Shown here one piece after another: positions 27,130 to 35,003 of a stretch of 64,000 nucleotides of DNA. The DNA lies in assembly GCF_014287815.1 (NCBI RefSeq), contig NZ_JACOOQ010000001.1, forward strand, positions 262,337 to 326,336. The letters run 5' to 3'. A program made the translations under genes and the position numbers. The DNA comes from Clostridium lentum (GTDB lineage: Bacteria; Bacillota; Clostridia; Clostridiales; Clostridiaceae). Below the pieces are notes generated by a model. It did not search any database, had not been told where the DNA came from, and was given only the letters and a program-made list of their open reading frames with translations. Every line of letters begins with the position of its first letter. The stretch's first letter is position 1.

Positions 27130-27969
27130 ATGAAACTTAGCAAAGAGTCGATTGCTGGTATTTTAGAAAAAGAAAGAAAAACTAACCCGAAAGTACATTA
27201 TATTTCAGATATGACTAAAGCTAATGAATTTGCAGAAGCAGTGAGGATTTTTAATGGAAGAAGTATAATGGCTTATGGAATAGAAGAAATTCATGAAATA
27301 ACTGCAGCAAGTAATTCATTAGTAATTGGATTAGAAACGCTGGATAATGGAAAGATATTAGCAATGGAGAGAGCATTAAGGATAGCTAAGAAACGAAAAG
27401 TACCAGTATTATTGGATTTAACTGAAGTAAATATTTCATTATATAGAAAAAATACAGCTTTAAGCTTTTTGAATAGATACACAATAGATCTTGTAAAAGG
27501 AACGGTAGAAGAAGTACAGGCCTTGATAAGGTCACAGAAAAAAAATAGATGCAAGAAAAAAAATATAAAGGACGAGTATAGAGATTTTGCCATAAAAAAT
27601 AAGACTTTTTTAATTGTAGAGGCAGAAGAATACTATATAACTGATGGATATAGTGAGTTTTATATAGAAAATAATAGTATGGATTTAAATAAAAAAATAG
27701 GATTAGGCTATATTTTCACTGCACTATTAGCAATAGCTATAGGAGGGGTTGATAATAGGAAAGAAGAAATGGTAGCCATATTGATAGCTGTTATGATATT
27801 TTCTATTGGATGCAGTTTAGAGGGAAATAAAATTAATGAGTGTTATAAGGATGGCTTTTTTAAGTTAAAGGAGTTATTTTTGGATGAAATAAAAAATATA
27901 GATGAAGAAAGGATATATGCTTTAGGAAAGATTATTTATAATTTTAAAAGTAAAAGAGTAAATAGATGA
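27130..27969 (+). CDS. Divergent hydroxyethylthiazole-kinase (ThiM)-like protein, probably inactive
   Basis: The 279-residue product aligns by eye with ThiM. PKVHYISDMTKANEFAEAV (about 19) matches the ThiM PLVHxITNxVxxNxxAN start, IMAYGIEEIHEI (about 46) matches PIMAxxPEEVxEM, and VPVLLDLTEVNIS (about 93) and DLVKGTVEEVQALI (about 120) match the LDPVGVG and RGNxSEIxAL segments. Near 194 the ATP/catalytic GTGCxLTA motif reads IGLGYIFTALLA, with Tyr in place of the catalytic Cys. The length is near the usual 265. No other thiamin genes and no TPP riboswitch are nearby, so a changed function or decay is likely. It is followed by a clear terminator. Confidence 0.6.
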   Translation: MKLSKESIAGILEKERKTNPKVHYISDMTKANEFAEAVRIFNGRSIMAYGIEEIHEITAASNSLVIGLETLDNGKILAMERALRIAKKRKVPVLLDLTEVNISLYRKNTALSFLNRYTIDLVKGTVEEVQALIRSQKKNRCKKKNIKDEYRDFAIKNKTFLIVEAEEYYITDGYSEFYIENNSMDLNKKIGLGYIFTALLAIAIGGVDNRKEEMVAILIAVMIFSIGCSLEGNKINECYKDGFFKLKELFLDEIKNIDEERIYALGKIIYNFKSKRVNR

Positions 27970-27980
27970 GAAATATAATA

Positions 27981-28014
27981 GATGCTTTAGTATAATATTA
28001 AAGCATCTTTTTTT
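27981..28014 (+). terminator. Terminator after the ThiM-like gene
   Basis: GATGCTTTA (27981-27989) pairs with TAAAGCATC (27999-28007), followed by T7. It is 12 bp past the stop. Confidence 0.85.
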
Positions 28015-28153
28015 GAGAAATATAGAAAAAATGCTACTTGTTAATATTTACATAAAAAGATATTTATATTAAAATAGGATATAATTACCAATACAATATA
28101 GATAATTTTAAGATGTCAATTATAGATTAATGGTTAAAAGAGGAGAGGGAATT

Positions 28154-28780
28154 ATGAAAGAAAAGAAGTTTACATGTGATGAAGAAATATTAAAATGGCT
28201 CACTGAAAAAAATTTATCAGGAATAATTAAGGGAATTAATCAAAATAAGGGAATTATAAATGAAAAAATAGCTTCTGTAATATATTGTAGGAGCTTTATT
28301 AAGAAATTTGAAGATGAGTATAATAAGATATTTAATAGTTTAGGATTTAAAATATCTAGAATTACTGATGATTATATTTATATAAGCTATATTGATAGCA
28401 AAATTGAGTTTTTTATAGCTAGTAGCGAATTTATGAGAAGATATGCTAGAGTATTATTTAATAATAAAAATACTATTGATGATGCAATTTTAGACAAGTT
28501 TCAGCTTGTTAATACAGAAGAAAATATAAATAAATTTATTGAAAGATGCAATAATATTTTAGAAGATAGTCAGTATAAGTTAAAATCAGAAGTTGTAGAT
28601 GGGAAAATAAGTAATATTATGAACATATTTAAAGGGGAATTTTTGGCAAAAGTAAATGCAGAGATTTTTACAAGGAATATAAAGAAGTATTTAGTGAAAA
28701 TAAATGGGGATGCTAAAAGAAATACAATTGCTTTCATTGATAGAATTAATACATGGAATAAAGTTACAGTAGAAGTATAG
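28154..28780 (+). CDS. Hypothetical protein
   Basis: I do not recognise this 208-residue cytosolic protein. It is Lys/Asn/Ile-rich and mostly helical in appearance, with no signal peptide, membrane segment or cysteine motif. Segments that might help a search are GIIKGINQNKGIINEKIA (about 24) and SKIEFFIASSEFMRRYAR (about 83). AGAGGAGAGGG lies 5 bp before the ATG at 28154; the longer in-frame ATG at 28130 would cover that site. It stands alone between a terminator and a glyoxalase gene. Confidence 0.65.
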   Translation: MKEKKFTCDEEILKWLTEKNLSGIIKGINQNKGIINEKIASVIYCRSFIKKFEDEYNKIFNSLGFKISRITDDYIYISYIDSKIEFFIASSEFMRRYARVLFNNKNTIDDAILDKFQLVNTEENINKFIERCNNILEDSQYKLKSEVVDGKISNIMNIFKGEFLAKVNAEIFTRNIKKYLVKINGDAKRNTIAFIDRINTWNKVTVEV

Positions 28781-28840
28781 ATTATTAAAATATATAATGT
28801 TAAAATAATTTTGTATTATTAAGTTTTAGGAGGAAATGTT

Positions 28841-29227
28841 ATGGGTGCAAAAATGTTACACACATGTATAAGAGTTGCTAATTTAGAAAAATCTTTAGAG
28901 TTTTATAAAGAAGTATTAGAGTTAGTTGAAACACGTAGAAAGGATTTTCCAGAGCATAAATTTACATTAGTTTATTTATCAGATAAGGAAGATGGATATG
29001 AGTTAGAATTAACTTATAATTATGATCCAGAAAAGCCATATGATATAGGTGATGGATTTAGTCACATAGCTATAGGAGCACCAAATATTGAAGAACTAAG
29101 AGAAAAGCATTTGAGTCTTGGTTATGAAGTTACCCCATTAAAAGGTCTTCCAGGAGAACCACCAAAATACTATTTTGTAACAGATCCAGATGGATATAAG
29201 GTTGAAGTTATTAGAACAGAGTGCTAA
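28841..29227 (+). CDS. Lactoylglutathione lyase-type VOC protein (glyoxalase I)
   Basis: A 128-residue glyoxalase I/VOC-superfamily protein detoxifying methylglyoxal or a related alpha-oxoaldehyde adduct. Metal ligands and hallmarks are seen: MLHTCIRVANLEKSLEFYKEVL (His5 and the first beta-alpha unit), ELELTYN (Glu), GFSHIAIGAP (His, about 74) and DPDGYKVEVIRTE (final Glu, about 122). The arrangement H-E-H-E is the Ni/Zn set of bacterial GloA. A strong AGGAGGA site precedes the ATG. Clostridia often lack glutathione, so the natural thiol cofactor may differ. Confidence 0.88.
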   Translation: MGAKMLHTCIRVANLEKSLEFYKEVLELVETRRKDFPEHKFTLVYLSDKEDGYELELTYNYDPEKPYDIGDGFSHIAIGAPNIEELREKHLSLGYEVTPLKGLPGEPPKYYFVTDPDGYKVEVIRTEC

Positions 29228-29375
29228 TTATCATAATAGCTTAAGTAGGGTGTTTACTTTTAGTAGTGCTCTACTTAAATTATTACAAGTACTAAAATAA
29301 ATTAAACAGTGCATATAGCTTTGATTATTCACTTAATTATCGAAGCGTTTAATTTAAAAAAAGGGGGAGGTAATT

Positions 29376-30203
29376 TTGAGTTTTGAGTATTTGAACTTTA
29401 AGTCTATATTAAATGAGCATGAGGAAGTGTTGCAAGAAGATGTATGCTTTGTTTTTTATGAAGGACAATTAATAGTTAAGTTTAATGCTAATGAAATAAA
29501 TATTCCTAGGAGAAGGGAAATAGAAGAATTAGGTTTAACTATTAATAAAGAGTATTGCTTTGGTGAATTTAATATAGGCAAATGTTACATAGTTGAATGT
29601 GAAGACATAAAAAGACTGCCAATGAACTTTCAAATTATATCGTTATATCAATTAGGACAAATTGTAGATGAAGAAATTTTCTTAATAGCAGGAAGGGCTA
29701 ATCATTTATTAAACTGGGATAATAGCCATAAATACTGCAGTAGATGTGGTTCGCCAAATATAAATAAAGAGGATGAAAGAGCTAAAGTTTGCACAAAATG
29801 TGGGACAGTAACATATCCAGTTATATGTCCAGCTATAATAGTAGCTATTACTAGAGGTGATGAAATACTTTTAGCACATAATAAAAATTTTGAAGATAAT
29901 ATGTACAGTATAATTGCTGGTTTTGTAGATGCTGGCGAAGATTTAGAAAGTACTGTGAAAAGAGAAGTTTTGGAAGAAGTAGGAATTAAGATAAAGAATA
30001 TTAAATATTATGGAAATCAAACATGGGCTTTTCCTAATTCATTAATGATAGGGTTCTTTGCTGAATATGAAAGTGGAGAAATAAAGGTAGATGGCAAAGA
30101 GATACTGGATGCAGCATGGTTTAAGAAAGATAATTTACCTAATCTACCAAAGAAGATGTCCATTGCAAGAAAAATGATAAATAATTTTATAGAAAATAAA
30201 TAA
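29376..30203 (+). CDS. nudC: NAD(+) diphosphatase / NADH pyrophosphatase (Nudix)
   Basis: NudC-type hydrolases cleave NAD(H) to NMN(H) and AMP and can remove NAD caps from RNA 5' ends. The 275-residue protein has the four-cysteine zinc ribbon (CSRCG, about 121; CTKCG, about 137). It also has the full Nudix box GX5EX7REUXEEXGU as GFVDAGEDLESTVKREVLEE (about 187) and the family marker QTWAFPNS (about 216, classical SQPWPFPxS). The start is TTG at 29376, supported by GGGGGAGG 5 bp upstream; no ATG exists nearby. It appears to be transcribed alone. Confidence 0.92.
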   Translation: MSFEYLNFKSILNEHEEVLQEDVCFVFYEGQLIVKFNANEINIPRRREIEELGLTINKEYCFGEFNIGKCYIVECEDIKRLPMNFQIISLYQLGQIVDEEIFLIAGRANHLLNWDNSHKYCSRCGSPNINKEDERAKVCTKCGTVTYPVICPAIIVAITRGDEILLAHNKNFEDNMYSIIAGFVDAGEDLESTVKREVLEEVGIKIKNIKYYGNQTWAFPNSLMIGFFAEYESGEIKVDGKEILDAAWFKKDNLPNLPKKMSIARKMINNFIENK

Positions 30204-30298
30204 TAAAGAAGAGCTACTTAATGGTTAATATCATTAATGTAAAAATTTTATGATAGGTATTTTCGCTTTTAATATTTAATGGTATAATCATATTCTAG

Positions 30299-30362
30299 TC
30301 ATTCCTTATGTGATGTATTTTGGTTTTTAGCGAAAGTATTATATCACAAAAGAATGATTTTA
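30299..30362 (+). ncRNA. Possible structured RNA or leader hairpin
   Basis: TCATTC (30299-30304) pairs with GAATGA (30352-30357), enclosing TGTGAT / ATCACA, and TTTTA follows. A TATAAT box ends 10 bp before it. No known RNA family was recognised. Confidence 0.3.
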
Positions 30363-30513
30363 TTTATGTTTGATGCCTTGCTTGGACAAGCTTCATTGTG
30401 TGGGAAATTTTACTATTAAACTCTCTTTTGATATCATTGCATTCATAATACTTTCTAAGTGTTTTAACTGTAACTTAACTAGATATAAATCAAAATTTAA
30501 TTGTTTAAAAAAT

Positions 30514-30542
30514 TTGTATAATGATAATTTATCTGATATAAT
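30514..30542 (+). promoter_or_regulatory. Promoter of the small-RNA candidate
   Basis: TTGTAT (30514-30519) and a perfect TATAAT (30537-30542) are separated by exactly 17 bp, pointing to a start near 30549 and no ORF downstream. Confidence 0.6.
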
Positions 30543-30548
30543 TGTATC

Positions 30549-30637
30549 TTGAAACATTTATGTATAGCTACTTGCTGTCATTGTTGTGTGTAAACTTAGT
30601 TATAGCAATAGTTTATCATAAATGTTTTTTATTTTAT
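30549..30637 (+). ncRNA. Candidate small RNA of about 90 nt
   Basis: From the predicted start the transcript would fold into an outer 10-11-bp stem, AACATTTATG (30553-30562) with CATAAATGTT (30617-30626), ending in T6ATTTTAT, a terminator signature. Inside, CTAcTTGCTG (30568-30577) pairs with TAGCAATAG (30603-30611) with one bulged C. A 25-nt loop contains a TTGTTGTGTG run that could pair with other RNAs. It resembles no RNA family I know. Promoter, structured body and terminator are all present in about 125 bp of otherwise non-coding DNA. Confidence 0.5.
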
Positions 30638-30702
30638 CTATTTGTAAAATTATTCAAGTGTTTTTGCATTATTATAGAAAATAAATATACATTACAATTT
30701 AT

Positions 30703-30732
30703 TTGACAAAAAAATATATAAAATGAGATAAT
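30703..30732 (+). promoter_or_regulatory. Promoter of the glycosyltransferase gene
   Basis: A consensus TTGACA (30703-30708) is 18 bp from GATAAT (30727-30732), about 30 bp upstream of the ATG at 30762. Confidence 0.6.
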
Positions 30733-30761
30733 ATGACTTGTGTCGAAATATAGGAGGAGTT

Positions 30762-32009
30762 ATGTATAATTTTATAATAATTTTCAATAAAATAATGTTA
30801 TTTTTATTTTTAACACTATACTCATATCAAATTTTTTATGCCATTATAGGTGTTTTAAAGAAAAGTAAAAATTTTAAAACAGATGTTAAAAATAGATATG
30901 CAGTTATAATAAGTGCTAGAAATGAAAGAGTTGTAATAGGTCAATTGTTACAAAGTATTAAAAATCAAAATTATCCAAGCCAATTGATAGATATATTTGT
31001 GGTAGCTGATAATTGTTCAGATGATACTGCACAAATTGCTAGAGAAGCAGGTGCTATTGTTTATGAAAGAAATAATAAAAAGTTAGTTGGTAAAGGATAT
31101 GCTTTAGATTATATTTTTAAAATAATAATGAGAGATTATAAAGAAAAAGAGTATAAAGGCTATTTTATTTTTGATGCAGATAATATTTTAGATAATAATT
31201 ATATTTTAGAAATGAATAAGGTGTTTAATAATGGGTATAAAGCAATAACTAGTTATAGAAATTCAAAGAATTTTAATTCAAATTGGATTTCAGCAGGATA
31301 TGCATTGTGGTTCTTACGTGAATCTAAATATCTTAATAATTCAAGAATGATTTTAAATACAAGTTGTACTATATCAGGTACTGGATTTTTAATAAGCCAT
31401 GAAATAATAAAAAAGAATAATGGATGGAAATATCATTTGCTTACTGAAGATTTAGAATTTTCAATGGATATTGTATTAAATAATGAAAAAATAGGATATT
31501 GTCATAAAGCGAAATTTTATGATGAGCAACCTTGTACTTTCAAGCAATCTTGGAATCAAAGACTACGTTGGTCTAAAGGATTTTATCAGGTGTTTAAGAA
31601 AGATGGATGGAATTTATTTATAAATATATTTAAAAATAAATCTTTTTCATCCTTTGATATGTTGATGACTATAGCACCAGCTATGTTTATTTCTTTACTA
31701 GGATTGCTAGTTAATTTTACAGTATTTATAATATCTATATTAAATAAGACTGATATGTTATTAGTACATCAAGCTACATTAAGTATAATATTCACTATTT
31801 TTAATTATTATTTAACATTATTTGCTTTTGGTGCATTAACAACAATAACTGAATGGAAAGAAATTAGAGCTACAGCTTTTGAAAAAATACTATATACTTT
31901 TACTTTCCCTTTATTTATTGCAACATATATACCAATAGCAATAGTTGCTTTATTTAAAAAGGTTGAATGGAAACCGATAGAACACACAATAATAATAGAA
32001 AATACATAA
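30762..32009 (+). CDS. Membrane glycosyltransferase family 2
   Basis: This 415-residue processive-type GT2 enzyme resembles poly-N-acetylglucosamine or cellulose synthase-like transferases. One membrane segment at the N-terminus (about 5-28) is followed by the catalytic domain: VVADNCSDDTAQIARE (about 86), the DxD-like FDADNILDNNYI (about 134), the acceptor-base region LLTEDLEFSMDIVL (about 228) and the QRLRWSKGF motif (about 265). Three or four C-terminal membrane segments follow (about 300-405). It probably transfers a UDP-sugar to a lipid or envelope glycan. AGGAGGAG fixes the ATG at 30762. It is transcribed alone from its own promoter and ends at a strong terminator. Confidence 0.85.
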   Translation: MYNFIIIFNKIMLFLFLTLYSYQIFYAIIGVLKKSKNFKTDVKNRYAVIISARNERVVIGQLLQSIKNQNYPSQLIDIFVVADNCSDDTAQIAREAGAIVYERNNKKLVGKGYALDYIFKIIMRDYKEKEYKGYFIFDADNILDNNYILEMNKVFNNGYKAITSYRNSKNFNSNWISAGYALWFLRESKYLNNSRMILNTSCTISGTGFLISHEIIKKNNGWKYHLLTEDLEFSMDIVLNNEKIGYCHKAKFYDEQPCTFKQSWNQRLRWSKGFYQVFKKDGWNLFINIFKNKSFSSFDMLMTIAPAMFISLLGLLVNFTVFIISILNKTDMLLVHQATLSIIFTIFNYYLTLFAFGALTTITEWKEIRATAFEKILYTFTFPLFIATYIPIAIVALFKKVEWKPIEHTIIIENT

Positions 32010-32012
32010 TAA

Positions 32013-32042
32013 GAAAGAGCTGCCATTAAGCAGCTCTTTTAA
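32013..32042. terminator. Terminator between glycosyltransferase and fba
   Basis: AAAGAGCTGC (32014-32023) pairs with GCAGCTCTTT (32030-32039), flanked by A- and T-rich sides, so it can serve both convergent genes. Confidence 0.88.
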
Positions 32043-32052
32043 TGTGGAAAAA

Positions 32053-32916
32053 TTAAGCTTTGTTAATTGATCCGAATAATTCCATTTTTTCTTTAACTGT
32101 AGCTTTGATAGCTTCGAATCCAGGATTTAATAATTTTCTTGGGTCAAATCCTTTTCCTTCTAAGTCTTTACCAGCTTCTACATATTTTCTAGTAGCTTCT
32201 TGGAATGCTAATTGACATTCAGTGTTAACGTTGATTTTAGAAACTCCTAAAGATATAGCTTTTTTGATCATATCTTCTGGAATTCCAGTTCCTCCGTGTA
32301 ATACTAATGGCATATTTCCGCAAGCTGTATTGATTTCTTCTAAAGCATCAAAAGCAAGTCCTTGCCAGTTTGATGGGTATTTTCCGTGGATGTTTCCGAT
32401 ACCAGCTGCTAACATAGTAACTCCTAAATCAGCAATTGATTTACATTCTTGAGCGTCAGCAACTTCACCTTTACCAACAACACCGTCTTCTTCTCCACCA
32501 ATTGATCCAACTTCTGCTTCTAAAGATAATCCTCTTTCAGAAGTAACTTTTACTAATTCTTGAGTCTTTTCGATGTTTTCTGCTATTGGGTAGTGAGATC
32601 CATCGAACATAACTGAAGAGAATCCAGCTTCCATAGCTTTGTAGCATCCTTCGTAGCTACCGTGGTCTAAGTGTAAAGCAACTGGAACCGTTATGTTTAA
32701 TTCTTCTAACATTCCGTTAACCATACCAACTATTGTTTTGTAACCACACATATATTTTCCAGCACCTTCAGATACTCCTAAGATTACTGGTGAGTTATTT
32801 TCTTGAGCTGTTAATAATATTGCTTTTGTCCATTCTAAGTTATTAATGTTGAATTGACCAACAGCATATTTACCTTCTCTTGCTTTGTTTAACATTTCTT
32901 TAGCTGAAACTAACAT
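32053..32916 (-). CDS. fba: Class II fructose-1,6-bisphosphate aldolase
   Basis: This glycolytic, zinc-dependent aldolase cleaves fructose-1,6-bisphosphate into dihydroxyacetone phosphate and glyceraldehyde-3-phosphate. The 287-residue protein has the class II signatures HLDHGSYEGC (zinc His and catalytic Asp, about 80), SVMFDGSHYPIAENI (about 99), GIGNIHGKYP (zinc His, about 172) and VLHGGTGIPEDMI (about 202). CGGAGGTATTGCC precedes the ATG. Codon use is richer in C- and G-ending codons than in its neighbours, as expected for a highly expressed gene. The 5' leader contains a perfect 8-bp inverted repeat. Confidence 0.96.
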   Translation of the reverse strand: MLVSAKEMLNKAREGKYAVGQFNINNLEWTKAILLTAQENNSPVILGVSEGAGKYMCGYKTIVGMVNGMLEELNITVPVALHLDHGSYEGCYKAMEAGFSSVMFDGSHYPIAENIEKTQELVKVTSERGLSLEAEVGSIGGEEDGVVGKGEVADAQECKSIADLGVTMLAAGIGNIHGKYPSNWQGLAFDALEEINTACGNMPLVLHGGTGIPEDMIKKAISLGVSKINVNTECQLAFQEATRKYVEAGKDLEGKGFDPRKLLNPGFEAIKATVKEKMELFGSINKA

Positions 32917-32947
32917 GGCAATACCTCCGTGTACTTTAAATATTAAT

Positions 32948-32983
32948 GGAGAATTAATCTAACTTATGTATACAAAATTCTCC
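32948..32983 (-). promoter_or_regulatory. Leader hairpin upstream of fba
   Basis: GGAGAATT (32948-32955) and AATTCTCC (32976-32983) are perfectly complementary across 20 bp, in the predicted 5' leader between a TATAAT-like box (minus strand, 32992-32997) and the fba ribosome site. It could stabilise the mRNA or bind a regulator. Confidence 0.35.
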
Positions 32984-33125
32984 TAAAGTTTATTATACCC
33001 TAAATATACAGGAAAGAAAACATAAAATAACAAAAATTAGCTGTTATATAGTATGAATTGTGGACAATACTAGATTAAATGATTAAAATTTAATTATAAT
33101 AAAATATAAAAAGGGGAGAAAAGTT

Positions 33126-33962
33126 ATGTTAGCAGATTTACATATGCATAGTTATTATTCAGATGGGACAATGTCTCCAAGAGAAATAGTGGAGGATGCA
33201 AAAAAAAGAAATGTTCAATTAATAGCAATTACTGATCATAATGTTTTAGATTCATATACGGAGCTTAAAGAAGCAGCTGAAGAATTTGGTATTAATGTTA
33301 TTAGAGGAGTAGAAATAGATGCAAGATTTGAAGATATAGTAGTACATATCTTAGCATATAACTTTCAGGATAATGAGAAGTTATTTAATTTAGTTCATAA
33401 AGCAAAAAATGAATTATTACAAACGAGTATTGAGCTTATAAAGAGAATGGAAAATGATTATGAAAATATAAGCAGTGAAGATTATGAAGCATATGATTAT
33501 GATAGAAGAAAAGGAGGCTGGAAGGGAATTCATTATTTATTTGACAGAGGTATAACTAGTGAATTGTTCGAAGGTGTAAAATATTATGGACAATATAAAT
33601 GTGGGCATGAGTATTTTGATTATCCAACTGTTGAAGAAGTGATAGACGCTGTTCATGAAGCTAATGGATATGTAGTTTTAGCACATCCATGTAATTATTA
33701 TAAAAATAATACTAAAGAAGAGGTATTAGAAAAGTTAGAGAAGTTTAAAAGTATAGGTATTGATGGAGTTGAATGTTATTACCCTGCCAATAGTGAGATG
33801 ATGACAGAAACTTGTATAGAATTTTGTAAGAATAATAATATGATTATAACCGTAGGTTCAGATAGCCATGGAGATTTTGGAGCTGTAAGTAAGGGCATTG
33901 AATACTATATAGGAGCAGTTAAGAAAGATAGTTCTGAATTAAATTTAAAAGATATGATTTAA
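33126..33962 (+). CDS. PHP-domain phosphoesterase
   Basis: This 278-residue metal-dependent phosphoesterase of the PHP family may act on 5'-nucleotides or short RNA ends. Metal ligands are evident: LADLHMHSYYSDGTMSP (HxH, residues 4-6, and Asp), AITDHNVLDSY (Asp-His, about 38), GVEIDA (Glu, about 61), VVLAHPCNYY (His, about 184) and the final GSDSHGDF (DxH, about 251). The arrangement matches the trimetal PHP proteins such as RNase AM/YciV and the 3',5'-nucleotide bisphosphatases. GGGGAG is 7 bp ahead of the ATG. It is monocistronic. Substrate is inference. Confidence 0.85.
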   Translation: MLADLHMHSYYSDGTMSPREIVEDAKKRNVQLIAITDHNVLDSYTELKEAAEEFGINVIRGVEIDARFEDIVVHILAYNFQDNEKLFNLVHKAKNELLQTSIELIKRMENDYENISSEDYEAYDYDRRKGGWKGIHYLFDRGITSELFEGVKYYGQYKCGHEYFDYPTVEEVIDAVHEANGYVVLAHPCNYYKNNTKEEVLEKLEKFKSIGIDGVECYYPANSEMMTETCIEFCKNNNMIITVGSDSHGDFGAVSKGIEYYIGAVKKDSSELNLKDMI

Positions 33963-34098
33963 TGGAAAGAATATACATTTTAGGTAATTTTATTAATAGA
34001 TTAGAGGACAAGAATCTAGAGTTTACAAAGATACTAGTATAAAAATTTTATGCAGTGAAATTTATTATAATAACAAAGTAAAAACTTGATATAGTAAG

Positions 34099-34138
34099 CA
34101 CCCTTTAACACTATAATATGTTATAAGGGTGTTTATTT
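34099..34138 (+). terminator. Hairpin between the PHP and EFR1 genes
   Basis: CACCCTT (34099-34105) pairs with AAGGGTG (34125-34131), extended by TAAC/GTTA, and TTTATTTT follows. It ends about 30 bp before the next ATG, so it could also act as an attenuator for that gene. Confidence 0.65.
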
Positions 34139-34159
34139 TATAAAGAGGGTGGTTAGAAA

Positions 34160-34924
34160 ATGATAAGAGCTGCTATAATTTATTTTTCAGGTACAGGCAA
34201 CACAAAATTTGTAGCATGTAATATGAAAAAAAAGTTGGAAGAGAAGAATATATATACAGATTTGATAAACATTGAAGAAGATACTGTACTTCCATGTAAT
34301 TATAAATATATAGTTATAGGGGGTCCTATATATGTTGATTTATATCCAGATATATTAGTTAACTATATAAGGAAGAATTTATATGGATATACAGGTAGGT
34401 GCATGTTATTTTCCACTCAATCCTCCAATGAGCCATCATCGGCTTTTCAAGATGTTTTAAATAGAGCTTCTTTTCTTAATGTGAAATACTGCCAATTTGT
34501 ACAGATGCCTAATAATTTTTATAACTTTATGTTTAAAAAGACACCTAAGGATGAAGAAGAAAAACGGATAAAAGATGCTATTAAGGTGGGAAGTAAAGCT
34601 ATAGAAGATTTTTTAAGTGGTGAAGAAAAAATATATCATACAAATTTTTTAAAAGTAGATTTTGTAAGAGCAGTCTATAAAATATTTTATCCCTATATCA
34701 CAAAAAGATTAATAAAAAATATAGAAGTTGATTTGAAAAAATGTATTCATTGCAGGATGTGCGAAATTAGATGTCCAAGAAAAAGTATTCATATAAGCAA
34801 TAAAGTAAGATTTAATGATAAATGCTTATTATGCCAAAGGTGTATGAATAGTTGTCCAAGAAATGCATTTTTATATAAGAAGAAAGTTTATGATAAATAT
34901 GAACCTAATTTCAAAAAGTATTAA
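34160..34924 (+). CDS. EFR1-family flavodoxin/ferredoxin fusion
   Basis: A 254-residue redox protein joining an N-terminal flavodoxin-like FMN domain (AIIYFSGTGNTKFVA, about 5-19; VIGGPIYVDLYPD, about 58) to a C-terminal bacterial ferredoxin with two 4Fe-4S motifs, CIHCRMCEIRCPRKSI (about 195) and CLLCQRCMNSCPRNAF (about 222). This domain order defines the EFR1 group of anaerobes, whose electron partners are largely unknown. There is no membrane segment. GAGGGTGG precedes the ATG. A hairpin lies directly upstream and a 15-bp inverted repeat directly downstream. Confidence 0.88.
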   Translation: MIRAAIIYFSGTGNTKFVACNMKKKLEEKNIYTDLINIEEDTVLPCNYKYIVIGGPIYVDLYPDILVNYIRKNLYGYTGRCMLFSTQSSNEPSSAFQDVLNRASFLNVKYCQFVQMPNNFYNFMFKKTPKDEEEKRIKDAIKVGSKAIEDFLSGEEKIYHTNFLKVDFVRAVYKIFYPYITKRLIKNIEVDLKKCIHCRMCEIRCPRKSIHISNKVRFNDKCLLCQRCMNSCPRNAFLYKKKVYDKYEPNFKKY

Positions 34925-34948
34925 TAAAAAATATAAGTTACTAAGAAA

Positions 34949-34985
34949 TTAAGAGGGATACATTAAGTTTATGTATCTCTCTTAA
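34949..34985. terminator. Bidirectional hairpin between EFR1 gene and DeoR regulator
   Basis: A 15-bp stem, TTAAGAGGGATACAT (34949-34963) with ATGTATCTCTCTTAA (34971-34985), has one G-U pair. T-runs are weak on both sides, but the position between convergent genes supports a terminator. Confidence 0.65.
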
Positions 34986-35003
34986 TATAAAGTCTATAAT
35001 ATA

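Larger units (their letters stand above)
30204..30761 (+). other. 558-bp non-coding region with RNA-like structures
   Basis: No convincing protein gene is present; a 60-codon open frame at 30370-30552 lacks a ribosome site. The region holds a promoter-like TATAAT (30283-30288) followed by a long imperfect hairpin (30299-30357), a second complete promoter and a stem-loop unit ending in a terminator (30514-30637, listed separately), and the promoter of the glycosyltransferase (TTGACA at 30703, GATAAT at 30727). Confidence 0.5.

Noticed and set aside
30370..30552. 60-codon open frame in the gap before the glycosyltransferase
   Set aside because: No ribosome site, no recognisable residues, and it overlaps RNA-like structures; composition resembles random AT-rich sequence.
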